A stretch of 64,000 bases of DNA from Humulus lupulus (lineage: Eukaryota > Streptophyta > Magnoliopsida > Rosales > Cannabaceae): contig NC_084793.1 in the NCBI RefSeq assembly GCF_963169125.1, forward strand, positions 136,254,297 through 136,318,296. Direction: 5' to 3'. The position numbers and the translations under genes were made by a program. The notes below the pieces were generated by a model. It worked only from the letters and a program-made list of their open reading frames with translations, was not told where the DNA came from and did not search any database. This document shows positions 46,939-58,021 of this stretch, piece by piece (the first letter of the stretch is position 1; the number at the start of each line of letters is the position of its first letter).

Positions 46939-47477
46939 CCGAGCTATCATTACTGGTCGCTACATTATTTACTCTTCTAGTGTTACACTCACTCTCTGGC
47001 ATGAAGAAGTCTGAATCTAAAGCAGGAGGATATCTAAAATTGTCATCCCCATCGAAGAGGTGACAGGGAATAGGCAGGCTATCTAAAAGCGTAAAATCAG
47101 TACCGATCTCGTTCAACGATTCGTCAAGGGCTCGATAGGGACAGTGGCCTTATTTTTTCCCTTTCCCTGAGGGGCGGGGGGAGCAGCGGCTCGTGGAGTG
47201 TTGGAGGGTTCCCTGATTGTCACTCCAGTTTTCCTCCTTTGAGGTTGTGACACGTCCGGGTGCTGCTCGGGAACCTCCTCGCCAGTGGCACTTCCCGCTG
47301 TTGACTCCCTCACGTCTTGGTGGGGAGCCAAAAGCCCAACCAACCTCAAGTTGGCCTCTGTGACCAGCTGTTTAACACTTTTCTCTATGTCGGTCATGCT
47401 AGCCAGGAGGGCTGATCGCATCTCCATGTCTGGAGTAGGGTCTGGTCGCAACCATGGGCTTGAAACGCACTAAATTT

Positions 47478-47538
47478 CTAAGGAAAATGCAGCAAAAAAT
47501 TGAAGAAAGATTGACGACCAGTGGTACAAAGATTTTAC
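47478..47538 (-). other. Predicted intron 1 of the F antisense gene
   Basis: 61 bp, donor GTAAAA, acceptor TTTTCCTTAG, phase 1; short for a plant intron. In G the matching intron is 82 bp (4072-4153). An alternative acceptor lies eight bases downstream but breaks the frame. Confidence 0.65.
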
Positions 47539-48357
47539 CTCCTTGATTGAAGGCCAAGTTGTTCACGACCATGTCAGTTGTCAAGAAATATTCCAGATGG
47601 TGCCTCCCCACGTTCGAGATGTAGGTGGTGTCAGTCAGGAAAGTGCGACCTGTTTCCTGATGACAAAAGTGGAAAAACCTCGTGTTTTGTTGGTTGGGGT
47701 TAGATTTTAGGTTGAACAGATAGTTGACCTCATGTGGTGTGGGGACAGGCCATTTTTTGTGGCTATAAAGGATATAGAGTGCAACAAGCATTCTATATCT
47801 GTTGGGAGTTATTTGAAAAGGGGCGACCCCAAAGTAATTGGCCACCCCCTGGAAAAAAGGATGAAGAGGCAGGGTCGCTCCTGCCTTGATGTGGTACCTC
47901 GACCAGGAGCTAAAGGCGCCTCCAGGAAAGTTCGCCCGTTGGTCTTGAGTGGATTGAACTAGTGTCACCCCAAGAAGTCCGTACTTTTTAATATAATTGG
48001 CGATCATCCTGATCGTTACCTGGCTGACAGGCGAGACGTACCATTCAACATCTGGTTGAACGACGTTTCGGGGCTGAGCACGAGTTTGAATGTTTGGGTC
48101 AGGAATATTTCTTTCCCGACCACTGGTCGAGGGAATTCCAGCCTGAGGAGAAGGCTGATTTGAAGGGTTTGAAGGTTTCTTTTCTAGGCAGTGGATTTTA
48201 CTCTACCCATGGCTGGAAGGTTTGAATGAGGTCTATTGGGTGGGGTTCGAGAAAAAGGAATTTCTGGTAAAAGCAACGACGGTTGCTCCTCGTCTTCAAG
48301 TAATTGGGCAAGCAAGTCGTCATCGATAGGCCTTTCACCTCCCCACAGATCTTGCAT

Positions 48358-49196
48358 GAAAAGCTGCGAACAGAGAAAGGGGCAGGTGAGAACGTAAAGC
48401 CTAAAAATCTGTGTTGAGAGTTAGAATAACGTTGCTATCGTATAAAACTTAAGTTTTTATACGACCAACAACATTCTAGCAAAAACACTAAGTTCTATAC
48501 AAGCAGGTTGAAAAATAGATTGAAAAGCGGAAGTAAAAAGTTTTTCAAGAAAAAGCTTTTTCGACTCCGAAGGGGCGGGAAAAACCCATTTTTTCAACTA
48601 GCCTAAAAATCGAATTTTTACTTTGATTTTACGCCCTAAATCTACAATCTCGACTACCAAACTGGCTCTTAGCTCCTATAAGACGTTGTTTCATCACCCT
48701 TTCAAGCATCGGTTAACATTCCCAATTTCCTCAAAATAGTTTCAATCAAGAACTCAGAAATCATAAATAGAGATAAACAAGTGTTGCATGGCGTATCAAC
48801 AACTGAAAGGTTTGAAGAAATGTACTTATATGAAAGATGGAGTAGAGTTTTGAGGTGCTAAGTTGATTCAGCTGGGCAGGAGCTTCATGACCCGTCTGAG
48901 TTTCTGGGTTTCTGGAAATATAGCTTCTGGTTCTTCAGTTTTCTTGAGGATAAAGTTAAAGTGTAAAAAGTAAAAACCTGATTCTGAAGGGTTATTTATA
49001 TTAGCCAAGGAGCGGTTACCGAGGTAATCATAAATGGTAACTTTTCAAAACATGGGGAAGTGTAATGACTGCCAGACAAGTTATTGGGATACTGAAAAGA
49101 CTTGATTGGACATGATTGATCACCTTTTTTTGAAAAAGCATGGGCGGCTCTGACAGATTTCGTGGGGTATTCGAAGAGTCAGTTTCCTAAGTTTAC
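48358..49196. other. Upstream region of the F antisense gene
   Basis: No coding frame. On the minus strand AATATAAATAAC (48991-49002) could be a TATA box for the antisense gene, about 630 bp upstream of its ATG, which would leave a long leader with room for an untranslated exon. Confidence 0.4.
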
Positions 49197-49233
49197 TTAT
49201 TGCTGGTCGCAATAAATAAACTTGGGGGGCAAA
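49197..49233 (+). promoter_or_regulatory. Polypurine tract and hairpin, element F
   Basis: ACTTGGGGGGCAAA abuts the LTR. A perfect 7-bp stem TTATTGC / GCAATAA with loop TGGTC (49197-49215) lies just upstream. Confidence 0.85.
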
Positions 49234-49847
49234 TGTTTACCCTATAAATGGCTAATGATGACGTGGAAAGGATTTCTCACACGTGGTTGACATGTGGCAG
49301 AAGTGCTGCTCGACTATCGACCAGAGGCACATCGCTTCGCCAGGGGTTAACTTTTAGATACGACCAGGCTGGTCGTATAACCTGATTTATTTCCTTCTAA
49401 AACTGTAATCTTATAATAATTGCATTGAATATTTCTTCATTATTATCTTGATACGCGATTATTAAGGAAAGATAGGGCACGTTGGCATATGTAACCCCCC
49501 TTGAGCCTATAAATATACATGAAATAGCTTAAGGAAGGGACTTTTGATTCCTGAATCTTTTTGCTAAGATAGAGAAAAAGAGAGAGCTATAGTGCAATTA
49601 TCCATCATTTTATTGTATTTCTTTCAAAGCTTGTGAAACTTAAGAACCCCTAGTTATTTGATCACTACTTTGAGATTCAATCTTAATAATAGCACTAAGT
49701 GGACGTAGGTCATTACCATCTTTTGGGGCCGAACCACTATAAATCCTTGGTGTTTTCTTCTCTTCCATTTGATTATCTTTCTTACTTGCCGTTTTATCTT
49801 TTGTCGTATATTTGACTCCGTGTCGTTGGCCAAATCGTGGGTCAACA
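49234..49847 (+). repeat. 3' LTR of element F
   Basis: 614 bp, same ends as the 5' LTR. TATA box at 49508-49515. Followed by the GCAAG duplication. Confidence 0.96.
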
Positions 49848-49852
49848 GCAAG

Positions 49853-50333
49853 AAAAGCTCAAACGATCCAAATGATAGCCTAAATCATAGTCCTAAGCAT
49901 ACATGATATATTATTTCGCCTCAAATATCAAGTAAGCAAGTTCTAAAATTGTTGAAAATAATTTCACTTTCCATTCATCATTCCACTAACCAATTTCAAC
50001 AAGCATAATCAATATCAAGAACATAAATTTAACATCATGACAAAATATTCAACAAATGTTATCTAAACTAAAATGTACTAACGGAGTGTTCAATCAAGCA
50101 CACATACTTTGTTTCAGATTTCATTTTCCTTGAATTATACTCATAACATTCATTTTATTCTCATCGGCAATTGTTGTCAATTTTCATTCATGTTGATACC
50201 AAACTAAACACACTAAAACAAAACTCTAAACACTATCATAAACAAATCACAAAAAACAACACTTAAACTAAACATTGTCCTTAATCTTTAAAAAATAAGT
50301 AAAGAAAAGAAAACTTACTTGGTGCGAATCACT
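49853..50333. other. 3' untranslated region of E, right of F
   Basis: AT-rich continuation of the stretch ending at 38041. No coding frame or repeat seen. Confidence 0.55.
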
Positions 50334-51605
50334 TTAGAATGGCGGTGGGTCTGGAAATGGATGCCAAGGAGATGGATAAGGGAAGTACTGGCGATCTGCC
50401 TCTTGGTTCGACCATTGGTAAACCAGCTCGTTTTGTATATCAACTTGAGCTCTATGAAAATCATAAAGCTCACCCAAATAATTGTGCGTACGCTGGTTCT
50501 GCCGAATGATGTAATCTAGTCTGGCCATGTGTGGATCCAGTGGAGCCTCCAGTGCCAAATGTTGAGGGTATTCTTCTCTTCTCTCTTCCTTAGCTGCCCG
50601 CACTCCTTCTATTTGATCATTGGATAGCATGGGCTCCTCAATTGCTTCTCCTTCCCTACCTACTCTTACATTTCTGGGTATCGGTACCAGTGGCTCTAAG
50701 GATGGGGCATTGAATTTATTCATTGTAGCCTGAGAAATAACCCCCATCGCCTTCCTAAAAATATCACTAGGATATTTCGGCACCTCCCAAACCTCACACA
50801 AATCAGTAATCATGGAACCAAGCCCTAACCCAGCAGTAGTGGTCAATCGACATATATCCCTCATGCTTTGGTGAATAACTCGCCCAATGTCAATGGAGAG
50901 CCCTGTCATAATGGCATATACAAAAAGACACCTATCAGTCCCCACTTCAGACAAGTGGGTGTTTGGCATAAGCCATGCACTCACAAAAAGAGTCCAAGCT
51001 TTAGCTATGACATTCATTTGGTATCTTCTTAAATGTTTCAGCTCCCCATTCTGTATAACAAAGGAAGCACCAGAAATTCCTAAGGTCTCAGCCACCTCAG
51101 TCCAATTTACCTCACTATGATATGCCAATTGATAATACTCTTCCTCTTCTGGAGATAACTTAGGTACATTAAATAAGGCATCAATATTATCAATGGCACA
51201 TTCAACTGAAATGCCCCTAACAAACACCTTTCTATTTACATCCCCAGGAAAATTGGCGTAAAACTCATAAACCAAGGAGCAATTGGCTTTTGGCATCTTA
51301 TCGTCCACAAACAATTTCCAACCTCAACGTAAAATTTCATTCCTAATAATATGATAAGTGTCATTAGGGTATAGTTCTTCTTTAATGTCCATCCCACATT
51401 CTTGAATAACTGGCCGCTGGGATAGCCTTTGATAAAGATCATGGGCATCCTTGTTAATGAAATGTGTGGGATCATATTCTAAAATTGGCTGAGGTGTTGG
51501 CTGGTTTGGCTGGGTTTGGGGTGGTTGGGAACAGGATGAGGAAGGGCGACTAGTATTCTTTGAAGATGCTGCCCTAGTGGGTTGTTACCTTGGTCCCATA
51601 CCCAT
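50334..51605 (-). pseudogene. Extra ORF of element E (putative plant transposon protein type)
   Basis: A minus-strand ORF of about 423 codons between integrase and the 3' LTR, the position of the env-like ORF of Athila. The start at 51605 (MGMGPR) is followed by a Ser/Pro-rich stretch. The core contains YEFYANFPGDVNRKVFVRGISV, NVIAKAWTLFVSAWLMPNTHLSEVG and LFVYAIMTGLSIDIGRVIH, which I recognise as the domain often labelled putative plant transposon protein. Its tail is acidic/aromatic. No signal peptide or clear membrane segment is seen, so an envelope role is not supported here. Two stops (TAA at codon 7, TGA near 51325). Confidence 0.8.
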
Positions 51606-52514
51606 AATTTTTTTGAAAAATGGCACCCAAAAATTTATGCAGCACTTCCCCTAAAACTCTGAAATTTCCTTACTAAAAACTCCCAATTTTTTTCACCCAA
51701 TATACCAACAAACAGTCCAAAAATCCAAGGCAATCTCTTAATATAAATGCAACTCAAGGAAAACTTCAAAAAGAAAAACTTACAAGCCTTGAAAGTTGAA
51801 AATTCTGCCACTCTTTAATCCTCCTTCAATTCCTCAATGAGCAGTAATAGAACACAAATTAGGGTTAGGAATAAAAAAAGGAAGAAATCAATAAGAAATA
51901 TGAAGTAGAAAAAATAAAAATAGATGAAGAGGATTTGAAATAAAAGAAAAGAAGGAAAATTTGTAAATCTTTTTCTTAAATAAATTTGATTTGGAATGAG
52001 AAAATTTGAAAAATGATAGAGGATTTGAGAAAAAAACGAGTTTTAATTCTATTTCTTCAGTCTGACATAGGCGCACCGCAACCGAGTCTATTCAAGTCGC
52101 GACCCGCCTCTAATTTCTTCAGCAAATTCCTTTCCAGGCGTCGCGACTCAGATATTCAAGTCGCGGCGTGCCCCCATATTTAGAACCTCTTCGCTCTCTG
52201 TTTCAGCCTAGGGTCGCGACTCATAAGCCCAAGTCACGACCCGCCCCTACTTTATATTTGGAATACTCTCTGACTTTGATAATGTCGCGACTTGGCCCAA
52301 TAACTAATTGAAAAACACATTTTTTTTCACGATTTTAACAAACTTTAAACTGAAAAATAAATAAAAGAAAAATAACTAAAATTTACAAATACAAAATAAA
52401 ATTAAATAAAATTGTCCGCTAATTAAAATTAAAAACAAAAACAAAAATTAAATATAGGAATGCCTCCAATAGCGCTGTCGTTAACGTCATTTAGCCGGAC
52501 GCTGAACACCACAT
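51606..52514. other. Spacer of E between extra ORF and pol
   Basis: No coding frame. Holds the internal GTCGCGAC cluster (52065-52290) and flanking A/T-rich tracts. Confidence 0.6.
52065..52290. repeat. Internal GTCGCGAC palindrome cluster of element E
   Basis: AAGTCGCGACCCG, GCGTCGCGACTCA, AAGTCGCGGCGTG, GGGTCGCGACTCA, AAGTCACGACCCG and ATGTCGCGACTTG within about 225 bp, with the same paired layout (site, about 20 bp, site) as in the LTRs. The surrounding sequence is not an LTR copy. Confidence 0.85.
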
Positions 52515-54185
52515 TTAAAGGGGTTCCAAAACCATCACTGATTTACACTTTTCCACCAGTCCTTCCAAATAATGTTTTAACCTCTGACCATTTACTTTAA
52601 AATGTCCTATTTTCTTGCTATGAATTTGTAGTGCTCCATAAGGTAACGATACCACAACTGTAAACGGTCCTGACCATCTAGACTTCAGTTTTCCTAGAAA
52701 CAATTTCAATCTAGAATTAAATAACAGAACTTTATCTCCCAGTTGGAAATCCTTTCTGATTATTCATTTATCATAAAAAGCCTTAGACTTTTCTTTATAA
52801 ATCTTTGCATTTTCATAAGCTTCGTTTCTAAACTCATCAAGCTCATTCAACTCTAGAAGCCTATTTTTCCCAGCCATAAATAAATCCACATTCAACTTTT
52901 TCACTACCCAATAAGCTCGATGCTCAAGTTCGACTAGTAAATGACAGGCCTTCCCAAACACAAACTGATATGGTGACATACCAATCAGAGTTTTAAAAGT
53001 TGTGCGATAAGCCCATAGTGAATCATCAAGCTTTTTCGACCAATATTTCCTTAATGTGTTTACAGTTTTCTCTAAAATACTTTTAATTTCTCGGTTTGAC
53101 ACCTCAACTTGACCACTAGCTAATGGATGATAAAACAGAACTTTTCTATGATGAACTCCATAACGAGCACATAAAGATGTAAATGATTTATTATAGAAAT
53201 GACTACCTCTGTCACTAATAATAGCTCTTGGAGTACCAAACTGAGTAAAAATATTCTTATGAAGAAATTTAAGTACCTCCTTACCATCACAAGTAGGAGT
53301 GGCTACCCATTTAGAAACATAATCTACTGCCAACAAAATGTACTTATTATTATAAGATGATGGGAAAGGTCCCATAAAATCTATGCCCCACGCATCAAAC
53401 AGCTCAACCTCCAGAATTCCAGTCATTGGCATTTGATCTCTCCTAGATATATTACCGGTCCTTTGGCAATGATCACAACTCTTATCAAAGGCATTATCGT
53501 CTTTAAATAACGTAGGCCAATAAAACCCACATTGCAAAACTTTTGCTGCTGTCCTTGTTCCTCCAAAGTGATCACCACAGTGTAAAGTATGGCAATGGGT
53601 AAGTATGAAAGTCATTTCTTCTTCTGGGACACATCTTTTAATCACTTGGTCAGCACAATGAGGAAAAAGAATGGGCTCATCCCAATAATAATGCTTCACT
53701 TCCGAATATAAATTTTTTAGTTGTTGTCTTGACATGTCAGGAGGCACAACTTTAGCTACCAAATAGTTAACATAATCTGCAAACCATGGTATCGTCTTTT
53801 CACATTCAATTGAAAATAATTGTTCATCCGGAAAATTTTCATCAATTGACTCTTCTTTTGCACTATGCTCTTCTTCTTTGTCCAATCTAGATAAATGATC
53901 AACAACTAGATTTTCTGTCCCCTTCTTATCACGAATTTCCATATCAAACTCTTGCAATAGTAAGACCCATCGAATCAGACAAGGTTTAGCATCCTTTTTA
54001 GTCATAAGATACTTAATAGCTGAATGATCTGTGTAAACTATCACCTTATTACCAATTAAATATGGCCTAAACTTGTCAAATGCAAAGACTATTGCAAGTA
54101 ATTCCTTCTCAGTAGTTGCATAATTTAATTGAGCATCATTCAAGGTTCGACTGACATAATAAATTGTTCGAAATACCTTGTCAGC
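52515..54185 (-). pseudogene. RNase H and integrase of element E
   Basis: A 459-codon frame (52764-54143) with RNase H ([42 protein letters not shown]) and integrase: [22 protein letters not shown]...CDHCQRTG zinc finger, then [22 protein letters not shown] and [20 protein letters not shown] (D, D, E all present). After a TAA near 52764 the C-terminal tail continues to 52515 (KLKSRWSGPFTVV). Best preserved coding segment of E. Confidence 0.92.
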
Positions 54186-55125
54186 TCGCTATCTAAGAAT
54201 CGCTCCTACTGCATAATCACTAGCATCACACATTAATTCAAAAGGAATTTCCCAATTTGGTGATACAACAATTGGAGCGGAGACTAGTTTTTCCTTCAAT
54301 GTATTAAATGCCTTTAAACACTCAGGATCAAAATTCAATACCACACCATTCATAAGTAAGGTAGATAAGGGCTTTGAAATTTTTGAAAAATCCTTTATAA
54401 ACCTCCTATAAAATCCAGCATGGCCCAAGAAGCTTCGAACCCCTTTAACATACACCAGAGGAGGTAAATTTTCTATTGTTGATATCTTGGCCCTATCTAC
54501 TTCAATTCCATGTTGTGAAATTTTGTGGCCCAAGAATATTCCTTCTGTCACCATGAAGTGACATTTCTCACAGTTTAAAATTAAATTGGACTCCTCACAT
54601 CTTTTCAAAACCCTTTCCAAATTAAGTAAACATCCATCAAAAGAGGGTCCAAAGACTAAAAAGTCATCCATAAAATTTCAATACCTTTTTCTACCATGTC
54701 TGAAAAAATTGACATCATACATCTTTGAAAGGTGGCGGGAGCATTGCATAACCCGAATGGCATCCTTCTAAAAGCAAATGTTCCTAAGGGCTTGTGAAGG
54801 TAGTCTTTTCTTGATCCTCCGGTGCTATAGGAATTTGATGATATCCCGAATATCCATCCAAGAAACAGTAATAAGGATGGTCGACCAATCTATCTAGCAT
54901 TTGATCAACAAAAGGTAAAGGAAAATGGTCTTTCATGGTGGCTTTATTTAGTTTACGGTAATCAATACAAATTATCTACCCTGTCACCGTACGAGTTGGA
55001 ATAAGTTCATTATTATTGTTTTTAACCACCGTCATTTCACCTTTCTTTGGAACTACCTGGGTAGGACTAACCCAAGCACTGTCAGATATTGGGTAAATTA
55101 CTCCAGCATTCAACCATTTAAGAAT
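54186..55125 (-). pseudogene. Reverse transcriptase of element E
   Basis: Minus strand: WLNAGVIYPISDSAWVSPTQ, CIDYRKLNKATMKDHFPLPF, FLDGYSGYHQIPIAPEDQ, FRRMPFGLCNAPATFQRCM and the catalytic DD in MDDFLVFG, preceded by a stop. Then FLGHAGFYRRFIKDFSKISKP and the connection to RNase H. Stops at the active-site side near 54672, at 54190, and near 54800-54980. Confidence 0.88.
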
Positions 55126-56265
55126 TTATTTCCTTACCACTTCTTTCATTGAAGGATTTAGCCTCCTTTGAGCATCAATACTAGGCTTACTATCCTCCTC
55201 CATTAATATACGGTGCATTATTGTCGAAGGACTAATACCCTTTATATTTGCCAAAGTCCATCCAATTGCTAATTTGTGAGCCCTTAATACCCTCAGAAGC
55301 TTCTCTTCTTTAGACTCAAATAAAGAAGATGAAATAATAACTGGAAGAGTATCATTCTTACCCAAATAAGAATATTTAAGATGATCAGGTAAGGTTTTTA
55401 ATTCAAGGGTTGGTTGTTTCTCAATGGATAGAAGAGGTCTCTCAGGCACTTGCCCTAATTCCTCATATCTTTTTTTATATATTTTCCCTGATGAATTCAA
55501 CCACTTAACATACTCACTAGCTACAGTACCAGCACACTCTTCATGACTTTCTATCAGACTCAACTCCAATGGATCTTTAATAGACTCAAACCCTTTACTT
55601 GGTTCCTCCAATACACTAACAAAAAAGCAACTGTCACTAGCTGAAGGATATTTCAAAGCTTTGAAAACATTAAAAATGACTTCATCTCCTTGTACTCTAA
55701 GCCTTAACTCTCCTTTATGAACTTCTATTAGCGCTTGCCCCGTGGCTAAAATTGGTCATCCTAATATAATAGGTACATCCTTATCTTCCTCCATATCTAA
55801 TACAATAAAGTTCGCTAGGAAAATGAACTTATCTACCTTTTATAGAACGTCCTCTATAATACCTCTAGGATGTGTTAAAGAATGATTAGCTAATTGAAGA
55901 GTAATAGTAGTCGGTCTAGCTTCCCCCAAACCAAGTCTTTTAAATACAAACAGCGACATTAAATTTATGCTTGCACCTAACTCACATAAAGCTCTCTCAC
56001 AATGAAAGTTTCCAATAGTGCAAGGTATAGTAAAACTGCCCGGATCTCTTAACTTTTGAGGAAGCTTCTTTTGAATAATTGCACTACACTCTTTAGTTAA
56101 TGCAACGGTTTCATAATCCTCCATTTTTCTCTTATTAGACAATATCTACTTCATAAACTTCACATAACTAGGCATTTGTTCTAGAGCCTCTGCAAATGGG
56201 ATGTTAATATGAAGTTTCTTAAATACTTCAAGGAATTTGGAGAATTGTTTGTCAAGATTAGCCTT
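55126..56265 (-). pseudogene. Protease region of element E
   Basis: Minus strand. Contains PGSFTIPCTIGNFHCERALCELGASINLMSLFVFKRL; the usual DLGASIN of Athila proteases reads ELGASIN here, so the catalytic Asp is replaced by Glu. A downstream spacer leads to ALKYPSASDSCFFV and ends with the LNPSMKEVVRK block before RT. Stops at 55840, 55740 region and 55126. Confidence 0.82.
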
Positions 56266-57960
56266 TCAAAACTGTTGAGGATATGGAATTTTTGGTGTAG
56301 GCTCAGAGTATTTTGGTTTTTCTGTTCTTGGAAGGTCTTCAGTAACCTCCTCCTGAATTGGACTAGTAACTTGTTGTTTCTCTGTATTCTTCCCTTTCTC
56401 TTCCACTGTAGGTCCATCATACTTAGTCCCACTCCTCATCGTGACAACTTGACATTGTTCTTTAGGATTTACCTCTGTGGAACTAGGCAAATTTCCTTGC
56501 AATCTACTAGAGAACATTTAAGCCAATTGACCTGTTTGTGTCTCCAAACTTCTGATGGAATACCTTGTCTTTGTCATAAATTGATTTAATAGGTTTGGCT
56601 GAATTGTTGGTGGGTTCATTTGAGGAGGTGGTGGATGAGATGGGCCTGGGTTTGGATCATAATATGGTCTAGCATGTAATCCATAAGTTGGTTGATAAGG
56701 GGGTTGTTGAGGTGGGTACTGTGGATATTGTGGTTGTAACCCTTGATTATTTTTCCAAGACAAATTAGGATGATTTTTCCAAGCAGGTGTATAGGAATTT
56801 GACTAAGTGTTGGGTGCAGGTCTTGAAAAAATACCTATAACATGTGCCTGTTCCAAGGGAAATTTTTTACATCTGTTGAGCAACTAGTTGTGCTCGGGCA
56901 TTGTTCATAAGAATGAGGTCCTCCACAAATCTCACAACTCATGACATTCTGTACTTGCATTGCTTGGGCGACGAGATTAGTTTGCTGCAATTGTTTGGTT
57001 AGAGATGCTACTTGAGCGGCCAATAACGCAGTTGGATCAACTTCTAATACTTCCGCTACTTTCTTATTCTCTCGCTCAGTAGGCCAATTATAATTATTCA
57101 TAGCCATCTCTTCCAATAGCTCATATACTTCATTAGCGCTTTTTCTCATAAACACTCCTCCTGATGCTGCATCTATAATTGTTCTTGTATTTCCCCCCAA
57201 ACCATTGTAAAAAGTATGCACAAACAGCCACTTCTCTATTCCATGATGTGGGCATCTCCTTTGCAATTCCTTAAATCGTTCCCATGCATCATACAAAGAC
57301 TCCCCATCTAGTTGATGGAAGTTGTTAATCTCTCCTCTAATTCTGGCTGACTTGGCAGGAGGAAAATATTTACCAAGAAACTTCTAAGCCAAATCTTCAC
57401 AAGTAAGTATAGAATTGGCTTGTAAAGAATTCAACCAACTCTTAGCTCTGTCCCTTAGTGAAAATGGGAATAGTCTCAATCGTACAGCATTGTTACACAC
57501 CCCATTCATTTTGAATGTTGCACATAACTCCAAAAAGTTTATGATATGTAGATTTGGATCCTCATTTGGTAACCCCCCAAATTGTACACACTTTTGCACC
57601 ATCTGAATAATTGAGGGTTTTATCTCAAAATTATTAGCCTCAACAGTTGGAGGACGAATGCTTGAATGTATCCCCGTAATAGTAGGGAGTACATAATTCC
57701 TTAACGGTGGATCAGCTTCAACTGCATTACCCATATTTGCATTATTGTTGATAATGTTATTTGCGTTCTCAGCCATGGTAAAGTCTATCCTTTTCTTTAT
57801 CTTTCGATTCTTTCTACACGTTCTCTCAATTTCAAGATCTATTGGTATGATTTCCTTTTGTCTACTTCCTCGCATATACCAACAATTCCTGAAACACAAT
57901 ATAGCCTTGATCCAAATAAATATTAAACAATAAAAATAAAAAATAAAAAATACCAAATTA
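56266..57960 (-). pseudogene. gag of element E
   Basis: Minus strand; the core Met is at 57774 ([12 protein letters not shown]). Capsid blocks: [52 protein letters not shown], then after a TAG near 57386 the KFLGKYFPPAKSARIRGEI, LYDAWERFKELQRRCPHHG and FYNGL blocks. A zinc-knuckle-like CEICGGPHSYEQCP is at about 56900. A Pro/Gln/Tyr-rich tail (56518-56763) lies in another frame, so a frameshift separates it. Matches the Athila gag layout. Confidence 0.88.
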
Positions 57961-57997
57961 GAACAAATAACAATTAACTATGATATTTGAAATTAAG

Positions 57998-58015
57998 TCC
58001 CCGAAAATGGCGCTG
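57998..58015 (-). other. Primer-binding site of element E
   Basis: Minus strand CAGCGCCATTTTCGGGGA, three to six bases from the LTR, a decayed form of the TGGCGCCGTTGCCGGGGA site known from Athila elements. Confidence 0.75.
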
Positions 58016-58021
58016 AAAACT

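Larger units (their letters stand above)
45607..48357 (-). pseudogene. Spliced antisense gene of Tat element F
   Basis: Four predicted exons on the minus strand: 48357-47539, 47477-46939, 46844-46387, 46311-45607. Exon 1 starts MQDLWGGERPIDDDLL and holds a block with PFQITPNRYRMLVALYILY, like element G. Exon 2 has LVTEANLRLVGLL. Exon 3 starts after a TTTTTTGCAG acceptor and encodes DMPAECAFDFYTK, then a basic and a Pro/Thr-rich stretch. Exon 4 is a coiled coil of repeated EALKEVE-type units, then FYLFWKNNPTANFSYLP and an acidic tail. Intron phases are 1, 1, 0. Frameshifts near 48200 and 47125 and a few stops make this copy inactive. Antisense genes here are known in Tat elements; function is unknown. 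Confidence 0.75.
38047..49847 (+). mobile_element. Complete Tat-type Ty3/gypsy element F
   Basis: 11,801 bp, plus strand, bounded by perfect GCAAG duplications (38042-38046 and 49848-49852) and two LTRs of exactly 614 bp. Order: gag, protease, RT, RNase H, a second RNase H, integrase, then an antisense spliced gene. The second RNase H before integrase and the antisense gene place it in the Tat lineage. By my count the LTRs differ at about 24 of 614 positions (about 4%), mostly transitions. Coding frames contain several stops and at least one frameshift. Confidence 0.96.

Noticed and set aside
50334..51605. Host gene or true viral envelope gene
   Set aside because: It sits inside element E between integrase and 3' LTR, has stops, and shows no signal peptide or transmembrane segment.
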